Shown: positions 52,945 to 62,687 of the stretch, one piece after another
Numbering within the stretch: position 1 is the first letter of the stretch
Layout: each line of letters begins with the position of its first letter
DNA from: Prorocentrum cordatum
Lineage: Eukaryota > Sar > Dinophyceae > Prorocentrales > Prorocentraceae
Assembly: GCA_963575745.1 (NCBI GenBank)
Contig: CAUYUJ010007269.1
Span: 291,501-355,500, forward strand
Direction of reading: 5' to 3'
DNA length: 64,000 nt
Notes under the pieces: generated by a model
The model's database searches: none
Told to the model about the DNA's origin: nothing
What the model saw: the letters and a program-made list of their open reading frames with translations, nothing else
Translations under genes and position numbers: made by a program

Positions 52945-53697
52945 CACCCTCCTCCTCCTCCTCCTCCTCCTCCGACCTCCTCCTCCTCCTCGTCCTCCTC
53001 CTCCTCCTCCTGCTCCTCCTCCCCCTCCTCCTCCTCGTCCGAATCCTTCTCCTCCTCCTCCTCCTCCTCCTCCTCCTCCTCCTCCTCCTCCGCCTCCTCC
53101 TCCTCCTCCTCCTCCTCCCCTTATCGTCCCTCCTCCTCCTCCTCCTCCTCCTGCTCCTCCTCCTCCTCCTCCTCCTCCTCCCACCTCCTCCTCACCTCTC
53201 CGCCTCCTCCTCCTCCTCCTCCTTCCTCATCCTCCTCCGCTCGCGTCTTCCTCCTCCACCTCCTCCTCCTCCACGTCCTCTTCTTCATATCCCCCCTTCT
53301 TCTCCTCCTCCTCGCCTCCTTCCTCCTCCCTCTCCCGATCCTCCCTGCCCTCCTCCCTCCTCCCTCCTCCCTCCCCCTCCTCCCTCCTCCTCCTCCTCCC
53401 CCTCCTCCTCCTCTCCTCTCCCCCCTCCTCCCTTCTCCCTTCTCCCTCCTCCTCCTCCTCCTCCCTCCTCCTCCTCCTCCTCGTCCTCCTCTCCTCCTCC
53501 TCCTCCTCCTCCTCCTCCACTCCTCCTCCTCATCCTCCTCCTCCTCCCCTCCTCCCCCCCTCCCCCCTCCCCCCCCTCCCCCCTCCCCCCTCATCCCTCC
53601 CCCCTCCTCCCTCCTCCCTCCTCCCTCTCCCCTCCTCCCTCCTCCCTCCTCCCTCTCCTCCTCCTCCTCCTCCTCCTCCTCCTCCTCCTCCTCCGCT
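52945..53697. repeat. Very long (CCT)n tract
   Basis: About 750 bases almost entirely of CCT/CTC with CCC and TTC interruptions, the longest such tract in the window. Confidence 0.95.
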
Positions 53698-53864
53698 TTT
53701 GGCGGTGTGCGTCGCGAGCAGGAACACAGCAAAGCCTTAGGAGAGCGCGGCATTGGCAGCGCAGCTCCGCGCACGTGACACACGTTTACGAGCAGGAACA
53801 CAGCAAGGCCCCAGGAGAGCGAGACATTGACAGTGCAGCTTGACATTGACACGGTGGTGGCCAG

Positions 53865-54372
53865 GGAGCTCTCTGGATGCCCGTCTCCGGCCACGTCGGA
53901 GGCGCACGAACGTTTGCCCTCTGGCTGCCCGTCTCTGGCCCTGTCGGAGGCGTGACTGCCCGTCTCCAGCCCCGTTGGAGGCCTGCTGCGCGAGCGCTTG
54001 CTGCGGATGCCCATCTCCGACCCCGTCGGAGGCGTGGTGCGCGAACGCTTGCCCTCTGGATGCCCGTCTCCAGCCCCGTCGGAGGCGTCGTGCACGAACG
54101 CTTGCCCTCTGGATGCCCGTCTCCGGCCCCGTTGGAGGCGTGGTGCGCGAACGCTTGCCCTCTGGATGCCCATCTCCGACCCCGTCGGAGGCGTGGTGCG
54201 CGAACGCTTGCCCTCTGGATGCCCGTCTCCGGCCCCGTCGGAGGCGTCGTGCACGAACGCTTCCCCGTTGGAGTCGTGGTGCGCGAACGCTTGCTCTGGA
54301 TGCCCGTCTCCGGCCCCGTCGGAAGCGTGGTGCGCGAACGCTTGCCCTCTGGATGCCCATCTCCGGCCCCGA
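53865..54372 (+). repeat. 53-bp tandem array
   Basis: About nine units of CTGGATGCCCGTCTCCGGCC, CCGTCGGAGGCGTGGTGC and GCGAACGCTTGCCCT. TGGATGCCC words recur at 53-base intervals (about 54056, 54109, 54162, 54215). The period is not a multiple of three, so a single peptide is not conserved. Confidence 0.88.
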
Positions 54373-54590
54373 GACAGGCAAGCATCGGTCCAAGATGAAC
54401 CTGCCAGGTTGGGCCCTGGGAGCGCCCGGAGACAGATGTTTCGAGCAGATTGGCCGTCGCAGTCATTGCCGTCGCAGCGTCGCAGTCGCAGTCGTTGCCA
54501 GCCGGCCAGCGATCGTCGTAGTCGTTGCCGTCGCAGCGTCGCAGCAATCGTAGCAGTCGTCGGAAAAGGGGCGGGGGGGAGGGGGGCTTC
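54373..54590 (+). repeat. GTCGCAGTCGTTGCCGTCGC short repeats
   Basis: TCGCAGTCGTTGCC words recur between 54455 and 54560. Nothing else. Confidence 0.5.
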
Positions 54591-54960
54591 CGAGGACGGG
54601 GGCAGAGGAGGGGGAGGAGAGGGGGAGGAGGGAGGAGAAGCATCAGGGAGAGTGATACGAGTGGAAATGGGGAGGGCGAAGGGGGGAGGATGTGGAGAGG
54701 AGGGGAGAGGCTGTGAGAGGATGGGTGACCACAGCGAACGGATGGATGAGGGGGGGGCTGTGAGGAGGGGGGCGACATGCCCACCCCCGGTGGCCACGCA
54801 ACTGCAGAGATAGACGTGCGCGAGGACGGGGAAACATGAGCAGAAGGAGAGTGAGGAAGAGGAGGAGGAGGAGGAGGAGGAGGAGGACGCGGAGGGGGAG
54901 GGGGAGGAGGAGGAGGAGGAGGAGGAGGGGGAGGAGGAGGAGGAGGAGGAGGCGGATGCG
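54590..54960. repeat. (GGA)n and G-rich tracts
   Basis: GGGGGAGG sequence at 54590-54640 and dense GGA repeats at 54855-54952. Confidence 0.88.
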
Positions 54961-55423
54961 TTGAGACTCGGTCCTGGCCGCACGCCGAGCTGCCGGCTCG
55001 AGTCGCTCCCGCACCCCGATCTTGAACCCTTGGGGCCTGGAGCAACGCACGAGCATGGGCCCCCAAGGCCGGGCCGGGCGGCCACCTCTGCGCCCAAGGA
55101 TCTGACACCGACAGGGACCCGCGGACGTCTGGCGGAGGCGGTGCACGGTGCCGACCGCGGACGCGGGGCTGGCGGGACAGCAGGGCACCGACACTTCGGC
55201 TCCACGGGCCTGTCCTGCGGGGTGCCACCCGACCAGGATCCCGAGGAGGGCCAGGCCGTGGAGACGAGGGCCACACAGGACGCGCGGCGCTGCAGCAGCT
55301 TCGTGTCGTGACGAGCCCGGCGTCGGCCTCTGACGCCCCCCTGGGACCGCTCGACGTCGAACGATCGCCAGCTGCTCAGCAGCCAGATCGTTCGACCTTG
55401 GCCCCTCCTGGGCCACTGACATA
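54961..55423 (+). mobile_element. Spacer with family K-like segment (copy 3)
   Basis: About 55185-55290 resembles family K (CACCGACACTT, GGGGTGCCACCCGACCAGGA, GGAGACGAGGGCC), in the same orientation. The ends are not defined. The remainder is GC-rich without features. Confidence 0.45.
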
Positions 55424-55584
55424 TAGGGAGCCCACAAAAAAACGTACGCGCCCAGCTATGTGCATGAACGCGGCCCCTCGATCCGCAAGACTGGCCGAGT
55501 CACACGAACATTTTTGCGCAATGCGTACTCTCGAAACCAGCGTGGCTTCAGGTAATTACGCGTACGTCCTTCTTTCGCTCCCGA
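55424..55584 (+). mobile_element. TIR element, family L copy 2
   Basis: 161 bp. TAGGGAGCCCAC and ACGTCCTTCTTTCGCTCCCG then A at the ends. Perfect 5-bp direct repeat ACATA (55419-55423 and 55585-55589). Same interior words as copies 1 and 3. Confidence 0.9.
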
Positions 55585-55589
55585 ACATA

Positions 55590-56580
55590 GCATATCAAGG
55601 AAACGGGCCCTGACGGAAACTGGGTCTTGGACCCTGGGCCTTGCCCCAGGACGAGCTCTTCACCCCGAATCGCTTCCGGACGGCCCCGGGGCCCGTGGAG
55701 GGCCCTCAGAAGGCAGGCAGCGGCGAGAAAAACCTCAGGACCCGCTGCCCTCAGAACGCACTCCACGGCGGCTGACGCCCGCGGCTGGGTCGCCGCCGCG
55801 GTCACACGGCACGAACCGCTACCGCCTCTGTCCCTGACTACCTACCAGACCACCCCACCCGTACAGCGAAGACCGAAAGCCAGCGCGCCTTCAGAAAGGA
55901 GCAGGTCCAGGCCTTCATCGGCGTGGCCAGCGGCGCCGAATCCCGAACCGCGCGACACCTCCTCCTAGGTCGTGCGAATCGGTCGCGCTCGACGCCAGAT
56001 CGGTCGGGCGTTATCTCGTCCTCCCATCGACGCGGCGACGTCCCGACTCCCATGATCTGCCACCGAACGCCGAGGGGTCCACCTCCGTCGTCGTCGCCCA
56101 GGTAGCGAACGTTCGAGGGTCGCGCAGAGTCGTCCGCACTGGACCCATGATCTCGAGGTCCTTCGCCATCGCTGAAGTCGCCCTGAAGAGTCCATCGACT
56201 AGCCCTAGCGATGTGCCTCGAGCTTTGCCCTTGATGTTCGGTGACCGTCATGTCGCCGACTGAGGACAGGCGTGACTCGGAAGCCTGCTGTGCCAGAGGA
56301 TGCCGCATGCCCTCAGAGGACCACAAAATGTCTTCCTGACTGATTGGATTGACCTCGAGGAGCACGGTCCGTTGCCGCGTCCTCCTGTGCAGCCCAATCT
56401 CCCGCACGGCCCTCCTTTGACGCGCACTTCCTGGCGGCACTCGCCCCTCCTCCCGCCGGCGGCCGCCGGAGAGCCTCGGAAGGAGAACTCCACCTCGAGT
56501 CTCGCCCGGTCCCCGAATCCTGTCCTCACCGATGGCGTGATCATCCTTCCTTCGGGCCCCCGGAGGTTTGGAGGAGCGAC
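55590..56580. other. No gene recognised
   Basis: GC-rich mixed sequence. Overlapping frames on both strands carry no motif I can name. Confidence 0.4.
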
Positions 56581-57025
56581 CCCCCCCAGGGGGGAGGAGG
56601 AGGGGATGATGCGATGCCTGATGCCCCTGATGGTCAGGGGTTCGAGGAGGGGAGCCCGGGATCCTCTCCCCTGGAGAGCGCTTGCGCGAGGAGGCGAAGG
56701 CCGCGGGGAGAGGGTGTGGCGGAGGAGGGGCGGGGGAGAGGAGGAGGGGGGAGGGGATGGGGGGGGGGGAGGGGGGGGGGGATCCTCGGACGAGGAGGAC
56801 GAGGAGGGAGGAGGAATGGAGAGAGGGGAGGAGGGGAAGGGAGGGGGGAGGGTGAAAGGAGGAGGAGGAGGAGGGAGGGCGGACGAAGGAGGAGGAGGAG
56901 GCGGAGGAGGAGGAGGAGGAGGAGGAGGAGGAGGAGGAGCGAGGAGGAGGAGGAGGAGGAGGAAGCGGAGGAGGAAGCGGAGGAGGAGGAGGAGGAGGAG
57001 GAGGAGGAGGAGGAGGAGGAGGGCA
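56581..57025. repeat. (GGA)n tract, 3' neighbour of the intact LINE
   Basis: G-rich sequence turning into near-pure GGA repeats (56880-57020). On the LINE's strand this is (TCC)n starting about 40 bases after the ORF2 stop, where a LINE 3' tail would be expected. Confidence 0.9.
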
Positions 57026-57060
57026 CGAAGCTCGGCGAGCAGTTCGATCTGCAGCCTCGC

Positions 57061-60000
57061 CTATGCCTGCATGCGGTGAAGAGCGGCCAGTCTCACACCA
57101 GCCCGTTGGTCAGCTCCAGCGTCCAAGCCCACGTCCATGCGGTGCTTCTGGATGTGGTAGCACTGGCACATCAGGCCGACCGAGTAGATGCAGTCCTTGA
57201 TGGGTCTCTTTGCGTGGTACTGCTCGTCGCCGAAGCCGAGGAGCTCGGCGCCGTTGCCGAGGGAGTCCGCACCAGCGTCGCCCGCAGTCATCGCCCTGAG
57301 GATCGGGCAGACGACGTAGTGCTCGAGCGCGTCCTCCGCGTCGCAGCCGAAGAGGCATGGCCGCGCGTCGATGACGGCGCTCATGCGGCGAGATGTCGTC
57401 CAGCCGTTGACCGCGGTGCGGATCCACGACCACATCCAAGCCGGGCGGACCTCCGTCAGCTTGCCACGCAGCGGAGGCCACCTCTCTCGCAGCTCGGGCA
57501 GCGAGCACTCGACACCCCACCGGCGCAGCCGACGGTGGATGGTGGTCACCAGGTCCTCGGGGTACAGCGAGCCACGGAGCGAAGCGGCGGCCGAGGCCTG
57601 GCGCTCGGGCTTCCTGGTGGGGGTGGCCGCTGCCGCCGTCTTCGTCTCCAGGATCATCGCCGACTTCGCGCTCTTGATGCACCTGCTCGGGATCGGAACC
57701 GAGAGCACGTCGAGCGACGGTCTGGGGATGTCCAACTGGCCGTAGGTGTCCGTGATCATGGCGTAGTTCTGTACGATCGCCCTCCGCGTCTGCCACCACG
57801 ATGGCGACCAGTTGCCCTTGATCACGTCAAGCAGTGGGACGTGCTCCACGGCAGCTTCATGAAGGTGGTGGAGGTGGGCTTCCCATCCGCGAACCGTGTT
57901 CTCCGCCGCGCGCATCATCGCCGCGAGCGTGTATGGGAAGAGGCCAATCGGCGATGGGGAACCGCACCACGCGCTCATCGACAGGATGTCAGCCTTGCGC
58001 ATGGACGAGGGCGGCAGCCGCAGCAGGCGGTGCAAGGAGGTGAACTCGACCTTCCAGATGGCAGGGACAATGAAGTAGAACTGCGCGAGGTACGACAAGC
58101 ACGGAAGCGCGTTGATGTTGTGCGCGCGGGCCGCAAGGCTGGTGGCCATGCCAGTGCGCGCAAGCTCCCAGCATCGGGTCCACCATTTCCCCGCAGCAGC
58201 CTTCCAGATGCCGAAGTCCGTGACGCCTGGTCCCAGGTGAGTCCCCAGGTACTTGGCCGTGGAGTCGACGCGGAAGCCCAGCCAGCGGGGGACCTCCTTA
58301 GCGAGGTAGGACTTAACGTTCAGCAGTGTGTTCTCCGAGAGCTCCTCCCACAGCGGAACCAGCACGCACTTGTGCAGCGCCAGCTGCAGGTTGAAGGCGA
58401 ACTCTATGGAGACGAAGGTGTGGTCGATGCTAGGGAGGGCGACAGCGTTCTTTATCAGCATCCCGAGATCGTCGGCGCAAGCCGTGAGGAACCCATGCTC
58501 TGCAATCGCAGCCAGCAGCGCACGGATGGGCGCATCCATTGCCAAGCACCAGACCGTGCCAGAGAGCGGGCATCCTTGCATGATGCCGCACAGGAGCGCG
58601 AACAGCGGTTCGAGCTCCGCGCCGGTGCCCTCGGCGCGGAAGGAGCTAAAGGCGAGGCAGTTGCTGTAGAGCGCCGCGACCACGTTGCAGAAGCCCAACG
58701 GGACCCCGAAGCGCGGCAGGACCTTCTCGATGACTTCCCTGAAGAGCGAGGGGAAGGCCTGACGGAAGTCGAACGACAGGAACATGGGGCGGCGGGTCGC
58801 CGCGTCAGGAAGAAGGCCCTCCCTACGGCATTCCGCGTCCAAGTGCGGGATGTGGTCTACGAAGCGCCGCCCCGCAGTGAAGCCCTTCTGCTCGGGTGAG
58901 GTAGATGATGTGGCGATGGGCTGGAGCCCTCGATCAGCGCAGGCCGCTATCAGCTTGGCGTCGCAGTTCTTCAGAGAGAGGGTGCGCACCGTGGAGGCCG
59001 TGCGCGTGCAGGAGTCGGGGACGTCGTCCTCCTCCGTGCCCTTCGGCACGCAGATGAAGATCGACCAGTTGAAGCCGAGCGGGGCCGCGCCGTCGTTGAA
59101 GAGGACTTCCATGAGTGCCTGGAGATGCTGCAAGGCTCCAGGGCTGCGGCGCCATGCTGCGCACGTCAGCTGATATGGTCCCGCAGCGCTCGGCGGGGCC
59201 CTACTGGCCGCACGTTCCAAGTCATGTAGAGCTGGTTGGGGTAGTTCCACCGCAGGGTTCCTTGGTGCATGCTTGTCTAGGAAGGCGCCCAATGCCTTCA
59301 GCTGTTCAGAATTCGGCACCTTCGCGAAGATCTCACCCCAGTAGTTCGCCACAGTCGCCTTCATGCCCGCGGGGTCGGAGACCACGTGCTGAGCCACCTG
59401 CGAGTCCTTGGCGGCACACGGTGCGGAATCCACGCGCAAGCCCGAGAGGATCATGCGTCGCCGCCAGGGGACCCAGAGCTGCGCATGCCTGGCGGCCTTG
59501 CGTTCAACCCTCCGCCAGGCTGCGCTGTCGCGCACGTTGGCCGTCCGAGCTGCTGCCTCCGCCGCCTGCCTGCGCAAGGAATGCACTCGCTCGGCGATGG
59601 CGTCGAAGTTTGTGGCGAAGCTGTGGGGGTCCACGAGGCGCACGGTGCCGTCGGCAATGTGGAGGTGGACGGCCAGCGCAGGGCAGGAGTCGAGAAGCCT
59701 GCCTGCCAGGACAGCGTCCTGTCGCCAGACTGCTCGCGCCGCCGACTTGAACCCCATGTACGAGGTCTCGACCGTGGAGTCCTTGACGTGTAGGGAGAAG
59801 TTGGTCCGCAGCTGTTCATCACGAACACGTCGCGCCGCAAGCTTCATGCACTGCTTCGCTGCTCTCCAGCGGCCTTCCGCCGTTTCCCCATCCAGGGCGC
59901 AGTGGTCCAGCGTGAGCGTGTAGGTCTCAGGGTACTTCCTGTGGCTGAAGAGGTGCGTCGGGATTGGCTGCTCGTCTCGTGGGACATGGCGTGCGGCAGT

Positions 60001-61098
60001 GATCTGCAGAACGAGGGGCGCGTGGTCGCTGATGCCCTCCTCGGAAAGCTCCATCGCGTCCCTCGCAGTGGTAAGGATCGTCGAGACCGAGAGCATGGCG
60101 TGCGCGTCGATGCCCAAGAAGATGCGGTCGATCGTGGACAGCTGCTTGGAGGACTTGTCGTAGTGGGTCGGCCACTGAGACTCAACCTCCATAGCTGCAG
60201 CGAATAGACGGCGCCACGCAGGTTGTCGAAGTTGGCAACGGTGATCAGGTCGGAGGCGCCAAGCAGTGGTGTCTGAGGGAGCTCGTTGACTGACTGGCGG
60301 GCGGGTAGCTATGTTGAAGTCACCGACGCCCAGGAAGATGCGGTGTAACGAGTCACGGCGCGCCCATGCCAGGCCACTGGACCAAGTGCGTTGTACTGCA
60401 GTGAACTCGTGCGGTTTGAGGTCGTAGTTGTGAATGTTGAAGATCTGCATGCTGTACTTGCCCGTGCTATCGGTGATCGTGAGGAGCGCCGCGCGGCCGA
60501 CCGCCACTATGTCGAAGCGGAAGGTCGGAGGCGCAGGGGTGGGGTTGCGTGAACTTGACCAGGTGTTGTTCGGTAGTGACGTGGATGTCGTAGGAGAACG
60601 TCGTGTACTTGACCAGGTGTCGGAGCAACTTGCTGTCGTAGGTGAAGGGGAGGTTCGTGTACTTGACCAGGTGTCTTGAGTCGGTAAGGATGCAGCAGGG
60701 GGCGAGGGACACTCAGTGGGTCTGACACGCCTCGCCTCGCCCCCGCCTCCCAGAGATTCGGCTCTGGGTCCATCCGCCCTTGGACTTTCGTCGACGTAAC
60801 GAGGGACGAGAAAGGCGACTCCGCCCACGGCAGCGGAAGAGCCAGGCGAAAGGAAGCTCATGTACTTCTGCGGCTGCGACTGGAGAAAGATCCTGAGGGC
60901 GCCCTCGGAGCCGTGGACCTCCTGCACGGCGATGATGGCGTTGACCTTCATGTATGTGGCGAGCAGTGCCAACTTGCGTCTGCGCAGCCTCGCGTCCGAG
61001 TGGAGCAGGCCACGGGCATTCCACGCGACCAGGTGAAGTCCACGGAAGCCATGCCGTGCGCCAGGAGGACGCCATGGCGCCCACAGTGGGCTGCTAAA
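57061..61098 (-). CDS. LINE ORF2: EEP endonuclease and reverse transcriptase
   Basis: About 1,345 codons in the +1 frame relative to ORF1. EEP motifs: WNARG (Asn at about 61020-61018), QEVHG (about 60914-60928), GDFN (about 60312-60326), DRIFLG (about 60114-60131) and SDHAPL (about 60014-60031). RT motifs: EQKGF..GR..DHI, FDFRQAF (motif A, about 58754-58777), QGCPLSG (motif B, about 58562-58582) and ADDLG (motif C, about 58465-58480), then YLGTHLG. Near the C-terminus CLFGCDAEDALEHYVVC (about 57309-57360) resembles the CCHC-like finger of LINEs. No stop interrupts it. The frame has no ATG between the ORF1 stop and the WNARG motif, so translation probably depends on frameshifting, reinitiation or a non-AUG start. 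Confidence 0.88.
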   Translation of the reverse strand, partial: FSSPLWAPWRPPGARHGFRGLHLVAWNARGLLHSDARLRRRKLALLATYMKVNAIIAVQEVHGSEGALRIFLQSQPQKYMSFLSPGSSAAVGGVAFLVPRYVDESPRADGPRAESLGGGGEARRVRPTECPSPPAASLPTQDTWSSTRTSPSPTTASCSDTWSSTRRSPTTSTSLPNNTWSSSRNPTPAPPTFRFDIVAVGRAALLTITDSTGKYSMQIFNIHNYDLKPHEFTAVQRTWSSGLAWARRDSLHRIFLGVGDFNIATRPPVSQRAPSDTTAWRLRPDHRCQLRQPAWRRLFAAAMEVESQWPTHYDKSSKQLSTIDRIFLGIDAHAMLSVSTILTTARDAMELSEEGISDHAPLVLQITAARHVPRDEQPIPTHLFSHRKYPETYTLTLDHCALDGETAEGRWRAAKQCMKLAARRVRDEQLRTNFSLHVKDSTVETSYMGFKSAARAVWRQDAVLAGRLLDSCPALAVHLHIADGTVRLVDPHSFATNFDAIAERVHSLRRQAAEAAARTANVRDSAAWRRVERKAARHAQLWVPWRRRMILSGLRVDSAPCAAKDSQVAQHVVSDPAGMKATVANYWGEIFAKVPNSEQLKALGAFLDKHAPRNPAVELPQPALHDLERAASRAPPSAAGPYQLTCAAWRRSPGALQHLQALMEVLFNDGAAPLGFNWSIFICVPKGTEEDDVPDSCTRTASTVRTLSLKNCDAKLIAACADRGLQPIATSSTSPEQKGFTAGRRFVDHIPHLDAECRREGLLPDAATRRPMFLSFDFRQAFPSLFREVIEKVLPRFGVPLGFCNVVAALYSNCLAFSSFRAEGTGAELEPLFALLCGIMQGCPLSGTVWCLAMDAPIRALLAAIAEHGFLTACADDLGMLIKNAVALPSIDHTFVSIEFAFNLQLALHKCVLVPLWEELSENTLLNVKSYLAKEVPRWLGFRVDSTAKYLGTHLGPGVTDFGIWKAAAGKWWTRCWELARTGMATSLAARAHNINALPCLSYLAQFYFIVPAIWKVEFTSLHRLLRLPPSSMRKADILSMSAWCGSPSPIGLFPYTLAAMMRAAENTVRGWEAHLHHLHEAAVEHVPLLDVIKGNWSPSWWQTRRAIVQNYAMITDTYGQLDIPRPSLDVLSVPIPSRCIKSAKSAMILETKTAAAATPTRKPERQASAAASLRGSLYPEDLVTTIHRRLRRWGVECSLPELRERWPPLRGKLTEVRPAWMWSWIRTAVNGWTTSRRMSAVIDARPCLFGCDAEDALEHYVVCPILRAMTAGDAGADSLGNGAELLGFGDEQYHAKRPIKDCIYSVGLMCQCYHIQKHRMDVGLDAGADQRAGVRLAALHRMQA
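60545..60675 (-). repeat. Three-copy internal repeat within the EEP domain
   Basis: ACTTGACCAGGTGT occurs three times on the plus strand (about 60551, 60607 and 60661), spaced roughly 54 bases. In ORF2 this yields three [DN]TWSS-centred units between the VGGVAFLVPRYVDE and FRFDIVAVGRAALL segments, i.e. an expanded loop of the endonuclease. All copies keep the frame open. Confidence 0.8.
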
Positions 61099-62665
61099 TC
61101 CACTCAGTGTTGTCCTCCGTGGAGAAGGCCTTCTTGAACTGCGTGTTGATGGACTCTCTGTCGATGTGCAGCCTGGCGACCATGTCTGGGTTCCACCTGA
61201 TGATAGTGTCGGTGAAGCGGGATTCTCCCATCTCGAGCTTGGCAACCTTGACGCCCTGAGAGGTGACGATGCCACGGGCCCGCTGAGCACTGAAAGACAG
61301 ATCAGGATGAGCTTCTGCCAACAGAGCCGAGAGCTTCCTCGACTGGATCTCCATCCGTACTTGCTGCGGTGACTTGTCGGGCGAGAGGTACAGCGGGACG
61401 GCGCCACCGCCGACGCTCTGCGCGCTGAAGGAGCGCCACCCGTTCCTGCCAGCTGGGTCACGTAGATGCCGTGCGAGTGCTTGGGCCCGAGGGATAGCGA
61501 CACCGTCGCCGCCCTGAACCAAGACGTTGAAGCGCTTGGAGGGGACCGCAGGGTCGATGCGGACCATGTCGTTATTGAGGCCAGCCGCGCGGACCCACTC
61601 CTCCAATCCTTGAAGAGCTTGGGCGGGTCCAACCAACTGCGGCGCCCCAATCGAGAAGATCCGCGGGTTGGGTTGACGAGACCACGCCTCCAGTTCCTGG
61701 AAGTCCATGATGGGCAGCTCCTTCTCGGCGAGGGCCAGGGCCTTGTTGATGTCCCCGATCTGCTTGCGCATGGCAGCCTGCTCCGCCTCCAGCGCGTCGG
61801 CGCGCTGACCGATGGATGCGATGTCGCGCGTCTGCACGGCGAGGGACCTGTGGACAGCCTCCTGCTGGGTCTGAAACATGCGCACCAGCTGCGTCTGGCA
61901 GGAGGTGACCTGGGCCATGGAGGTCGCGGCGATGGCGTCGGTGGCCTGGCGAATGCAGCTCTGCAGCATGGCCTGCATGTCCATGCCGCCAGCGTCCACA
62001 GGAGTGGCCATCCCACCGATAGGAGTGCCAGCAGCAGGTGGTTCAGTGAGTCCATCAGCGGGGGCAGCGCGATCATGCCAAGGGTCCCGGCCAGGGCGTT
62101 GCCACGGGTCAGAAGGAGCATGTTGATGTCCAGCTTGCAAGTTGCCAGCGGGCGCCTGCTCCACTTGCATGGCCTGGCGCTCCTGCGAGGGGAAGGTGGC
62201 CGCCGCCTCGAAGGCAGCCGCGAGCTCATCCTGGGCAGCACGATCGAGTCCTCCAGGTCCGTGGCGCGCACGATCACTGGCCGGCGATCCCGAGGCATCC
62301 GCCTCGCCGTCGGAGCGCGGGTGGCCCCGCCGAGCCCGACGTCGCGCAGGGGCACGCTCGTTCGTGCTGCGGGAGGCCGACCGCAGGTCCTCGGCTGGAG
62401 GCTGCTCCTTGCCCTTGTCGCCGCGCCTCCGCCCGTCAGCAGCACCAGGACCGCGATGGCCGCCACCAGCACGACCCGCCCTGCGCCGCTCCTCCTCGGC
62501 CGCCATGCACTGCTGTGGAGAGCCCTCGCGGCGCGGGCACAAAACTGTGGGTCCTCGCGGACCGGACTTTGGCGGCAGCTCGCCCTGGGTGTGGCTGCAA
62601 GGGAATCCCCACTCCTGGCCGCGGCACAGCGGTATCCATCTGGACGCCGCTGCGCACCAGGACAT
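61094..62665 (-). CDS. LINE ORF1 (coiled-coil RNA-binding-type protein)
   Basis: 523 codons, ATG fused to the spliced leader, stop TAG at 61096-61094. The N-terminus is Cys-rich (Cys at 4, 14, 23, 43, 53), then comes a basic, disordered region (about 60-200). About residues 265-318 show heptad-like spacing typical of a coiled coil (TQQEAVHRSLAVQTRDIASI.., ADALEAEQAAMRKQIGDINK). A globular C-terminal part follows (RFNVLVQGGDGVAIPRAQAL, VPLYLSPDKSPQQVRMEIQS). This layout matches LINE ORF1 proteins that trimerise and coat element RNA (family knowledge); the exact fold is not assigned. The start is decided by the SL-ATG junction. Confidence 0.82.
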   Translation of the reverse strand: MSWCAAASRWIPLCRGQEWGFPCSHTQGELPPKSGPRGPTVLCPRREGSPQQCMAAEEERRRAGRAGGGHRGPGAADGRRRGDKGKEQPPAEDLRSASRSTNERAPARRRARRGHPRSDGEADASGSPASDRARHGPGGLDRAAQDELAAAFEAAATFPSQERQAMQVEQAPAGNLQAGHQHAPSDPWQRPGRDPWHDRAAPADGLTEPPAAGTPIGGMATPVDAGGMDMQAMLQSCIRQATDAIAATSMAQVTSCQTQLVRMFQTQQEAVHRSLAVQTRDIASIGQRADALEAEQAAMRKQIGDINKALALAEKELPIMDFQELEAWSRQPNPRIFSIGAPQLVGPAQALQGLEEWVRAAGLNNDMVRIDPAVPSKRFNVLVQGGDGVAIPRAQALARHLRDPAGRNGWRSFSAQSVGGGAVPLYLSPDKSPQQVRMEIQSRKLSALLAEAHPDLSFSAQRARGIVTSQGVKVAKLEMGESRFTDTIIRWNPDMVARLHIDRESINTQFKKAFSTEDNTEWI

Positions 62666-62687
62666 CTTGAGCCAAAATGGCTACGGA
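62666..62687 (-). other. Genomic copy of the dinoflagellate spliced leader
   Basis: Read on the minus strand this is T-C followed by CGTAGCCATTTTGGCTCAAG, identical to the known 22-nt dinoflagellate SL added to nuclear mRNAs by trans-splicing. It is followed immediately by the ORF1 ATG at 62665. SL sequence is normally absent from gene-proximal DNA and appears only through reverse transcription of a trans-spliced mRNA. The preceding (TCC)n merges with its first bases. Confidence 0.95.

Larger units (their letters stand above)
57026..62687 (-). mobile_element. Near-intact LINE retrotransposon with SL at its 5' end
   Basis: About 5.66 kb on the minus strand. In order: a perfect spliced-leader copy (62687-62666), ORF1 (62665-61094), ORF2 with EEP and RT (about 61098-57061), about 35 bases of 3' sequence, then (TCC)n. 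The 5' side also runs directly into (TCC)n. Neither ORF is visibly interrupted and the EEP and RT motifs checked are conserved, so this copy is young or still functional. No poly(A) tail was seen. Confidence 0.9.

Noticed and set aside
53121-55274. 717-residue minus-strand ORF
   Set aside because: It spans a 53-bp tandem array, (GGA)n and (CCT)n tracts. The array period is not a multiple of three and the peptide repeats shift register, so a selected protein is unlikely.
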